The notes beneath the pieces were generated by a model. That model was not told the DNA's origin. It searched no databases and saw only the letters and a list, made by a program, of their open reading frames with translations. A program made the translations under genes and the position numbers. Positions 7,467-8,585 of a stretch of 8,585 nt of DNA are shown piece after piece. Source of the DNA: Chitinophagaceae bacterium (lineage in GTDB: Bacteria > Bacteroidota > Bacteroidia > Chitinophagales > Chitinophagaceae). Where the stretch lies: contig JABMML010000039.1 in the NCBI GenBank assembly GCA_013205585.1, positions 1-8,585 on the forward strand, in the 5' to 3' direction. How positions within the stretch are numbered: position 1 is the first letter of the stretch; the number at the start of each line of letters is the position of its first letter.

Positions 7467-7928
7467 TTATTGATTCGGCATTGCTTGATTAAAATTCGGC
7501 ATCACTTGATAATTATTTTCAGGAGGTGCCGAATTTATTTTATTACTAGCAATGACTTCATATAGTGATATAATTTTGTCTTTATCATTCAATACTACTT
7601 GTAATTTTTCAACATCCAATTCCAATACTTTAATCTTTCTATTCTCTGATTCATATTTGGATATAAATTCATCCATTTTCATACTACCCAATTCGCTAAT
7701 GGAGTCATTGGAGCCGTTGATCATTTGTCTTTGGCCTGTAAGTACCCAAAGAATATCTAAATCGGCATAGAGCTCATCAATTCTAATTAAAATATCTGAG
7801 CCAATAGAGCCTAGGTTACGAAGCTGCTTAGCAAAATAACCATTAGAGAGACCCACTTTGCGTTCAAAAGAATGTGGGCTAATGTTCTTGAATTTTAGGT
7901 ACACGGAAATGCGTTCAATAGGTTTCAT
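7467..7928 (-). CDS. Small HTH transcriptional regulator (Cro/C1-like) with coiled-coil tail
   Basis: Probable DNA-binding regulator of 153 residues. The first 70 or so fit a Cro/C1-type helix-turn-helix: SFERKVGLS (20-28) and NGYFAKQLRNL (29-39) look like the paired helices, and YADLDILWVLTGQRQMI (54-70) matches the 'D-L-x-x-L-W-L-L-T-G' end seen in many Bacteroidota repressor-like proteins. Residues about 85-126 are charged and heptad-like (ESENRKIKVLELDVEKLQ), a likely dimerising coiled coil. The tail is low in complexity, with a 7-residue repeat (QVMPNFN / QAMPNQ). No peptidase (LexA/CI) domain is present, so it is not a self-cleaving repressor. Stop is 6 bp from the convergent gcvP stop. 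Upstream lies a nested dyad suggesting self-control. Target genes are unknown; relatives occur both in phages and as chromosomal genes, and no other phage gene is seen here. Confidence 0.8.
   Translation of the reverse strand: MKPIERISVYLKFKNISPHSFERKVGLSNGYFAKQLRNLGSIGSDILIRIDELYADLDILWVLTGQRQMINGSNDSISELGSMKMDEFISKYESENRKIKVLELDVEKLQVVLNDKDKIISLYEVIASNKINSAPPENNYQVMPNFNQAMPNQ
7473..7512 (-). repeat. 21-bp direct repeat in the HTH gene tail
   Basis: ATTCGGCAT..CTTGAT occurs at 7473 and again at 7494, exactly 21 bp (seven codons) apart, with two differing bases in the middle. It encodes the repeated MPN segments at the C-terminus. It looks like a small in-frame duplication. Confidence 0.6.
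7492..7540 (+). terminator. Possible gcvP terminator inside the 3' end of the HTH gene
   Basis: AAATTCGGCA (7492-7501) and TGCCGAATTT (7527-7536) form a perfect 10-bp inverted repeat with a 25-nt loop, 31 bp after the gcvP stop. On the plus strand the stem runs into a T-rich stretch (TTTATTTTATTA). The long loop makes it less certain. The left arm's core (ATTCGGCA) is also present at 7473-7480 and could pair instead. Because only 6 bp separate the convergent genes, any plus-strand terminator must lie in HTH coding DNA. Confidence 0.4.
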
Positions 7929-7944
7929 AATAATGTTAGTTTAA

Positions 7945-7985
7945 TGAAGAATAGCAAGTAAAATATTTACTGACTTTATTCTTCA
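7945..7985. promoter_or_regulatory. Nested dyad upstream of the HTH gene, candidate operator
   Basis: Outer arms TGAAGAATA (7945-7953) and TATTCTTCA (7977-7985) are a perfect 9-bp inverted repeat. Inside them, AGTAAA (7957-7962) and TTTACT (7966-7971) form a second perfect inverted repeat, with centres only 1 bp apart. The block begins 17 bp before the HTH start codon. It overlaps the zone where the promoter should be; a weak candidate is TTTG near 7989-7992 and TATTTTAC (7959-7966), minus strand, spacing 22. This arrangement fits binding by a dimeric regulator, most simply the HTH protein itself. Confidence 0.45.
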
Positions 7986-8020
7986 AGCAAATTATTATGA
8001 AAAAATAGTTAAGCCCAAAA

Positions 8021-8066
8021 ACTTAGGCCTCATAATTGAAGTAAAACTCAAAAATGAGGCCTAGGT
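8021..8066 (-). terminator. Intrinsic terminator of the ABC-F gene
   Basis: TAGGCCTCAT (8024-8033) and ATGAGGCCTA (8054-8063) are a perfect 10-bp inverted repeat, extended to 13 pairs through one G-T position (ACT at 8021 with GGT at 8066). The loop is 20 nt. On the minus strand the stem is followed by TTTTT and lies 34 bp past the ABC-F stop, as expected for a Rho-independent terminator. It separates the ABC-F gene from the HTH gene, so the two are probably not one operon. Confidence 0.65.
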
Positions 8067-8099
8067 ACTAGACGCAAACAGTGTTTTTATTAAACTATT

Positions 8100-8585
8100 T
8101 TAATAATTCTTCTCATTTAAGACTAACCATCTTAATTCAGCTTCTTCTAATTGAGTATTCAAGGCGCCTAATGTTTCGCTAAATTCAATGATTTTATCAT
8201 AGGCCAAACTACTATCATTTAACTTTTCGGTTAATACTTTTTTCTTTTCTTCCATTTCAGGAATTAATTTATTCAAAGTTTCTAATTCGCTTTTTTCTTT
8301 AAAACTCATTTTCTCAGAAGGCTTTTTAATAGTAGTAAAAGTAGCTTGCACTGTGGTCGTTTCTTCTTTTGCAGGCACTGAAAAATCTCTTGCCTTAGAA
8401 ATATCAGAACTAAGGGCTGCATAGTTTTGCTTCGTCTTTTCTAAAATTCTAAACTGCGTATAATTGCCTGGATAATCTCTAATAACGCCATTCCCCTCAA
8501 ATATAAATAAGTGGTCCACTAATTTGTCCATAAAGTATCTATCGTGAGACACTAGTAATACACAACCTGCAAAATCAATTAAAAA
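8100..8585 (-). CDS. ABC-F family ATPase, Uup-like, C-terminal part (N-terminus beyond window edge)
   Basis: Cytoplasmic ATPase with two ABC domains and no membrane part; ABC-F proteins act on ribosomes, and Uup has been linked to ribosome function and DNA-intermediate stability. The frame is open to the right edge, leaving 161 residues out of an expected 600 or more. The visible part begins in the second ATPase domain with FLIDFAGCVLLVSHDRYFMDKL, where SHDRYF holds the H-loop histidine, followed by FEGNGVIRDYPGNYTQF, a typical ABC-F sequence. A linker leads to a charged coiled coil (KMSFKEKSELETLNKLIP through LEEAELRWLVL), matching the Uup/ABC_tran C-terminal domain that binds DNA in Uup. 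Walker A, Walker B and the first domain lie outside the window, so the exact subfamily stays open. A strong hairpin follows the stop. Confidence 0.92.
   Translation of the reverse strand, partial: FLIDFAGCVLLVSHDRYFMDKLVDHLFIFEGNGVIRDYPGNYTQFRILEKTKQNYAALSSDISKARDFSVPAKEETTTVQATFTTIKKPSEKMSFKEKSELETLNKLIPEMEEKKKVLTEKLNDSSLAYDKIIEFSETLGALNTQLEEAELRWLVLNEKNY

Noticed and set aside
7552..7770. Plus-strand open frame opposite the HTH gene (72 codons)
   Set aside because: It lies wholly within the complementary strand of the better-supported HTH gene, and its product is a serine/leucine-rich, low-complexity shadow with no recognisable domain.
7467..8099. Prophage or mobile-element remnant around the HTH gene
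   Set aside because: A C1-like regulator alone is weak evidence. There is no integrase, attachment-site repeat, tRNA or structural gene, and both neighbours are housekeeping genes.
1..8585. CRISPR array, tRNA, rRNA or defence/antidefence system
   Set aside because: No regular spaced repeats, cloverleaf sequence or ribosomal RNA segment was seen, and every gene fits a known housekeeping or single-regulator family.

Overview
The window looks like a stretch of ordinary chromosome from a Bacteroidota bacterium. It is AT-rich and has almost no Shine-Dalgarno-like sequence before its genes. It carries several perfect matches to the Bacteroidota -7 promoter box TAnnTTTG. The gene content (folK next to a deoxynucleoside kinase, a single-chain GcvP, an Uup-type ABC-F protein) would suit a Chitinophagaceae-like member, but that finer placement is inference from memory of gene order and was not tested.

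Layout from left to right: (1) a 3'-truncated sppA (signal peptide peptidase) on the minus strand, cut by the window edge. (2) Divergent from it, a plus-strand cluster of folK (HPPK, folate synthesis), a deoxynucleoside kinase and an MFS exporter. The last two are 9 bp apart, and a promoter box lies just before the kinase. (3) A minus-strand CxxCxxCC (YkgJ-type) metal-binding protein, convergent with the MFS gene and divergent from gcvP. (4) gcvP, the full 954-residue glycine decarboxylase P-protein. (5) A minus-strand HTH regulator of 153 residues, convergent with gcvP after only 6 bp, with a nested dyad just upstream that may be its own operator. (6) A strong hairpin terminator. (7) The C-terminal end of an Uup-like ABC-F ATPase on the minus strand, cut by the right edge.

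The genes are mostly independent housekeeping functions: envelope protein quality control, folate and dNTP supply, one-carbon supply through glycine cleavage, and translation or ribosome support. FolK and the kinase share a loose theme of nucleotide and cofactor supply, and GcvP feeds the folate one-carbon pool, but no shared regulation is visible.

I found no mobile element, CRISPR array, tRNA, rRNA or riboswitch, and no convincing new multi-gene system. The points most worth a second look are regulatory: the dyad upstream of the HTH gene, an inverted repeat enclosing the gcvP promoter box, a putative gcvP terminator inside the 3' coding end of the HTH gene, and a probable nearly leaderless promoter for the CxxCxxCC gene. 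No gene-free stretch exceeds 300 bases; the longest is 7929-8099, which holds the dyad and the terminator.
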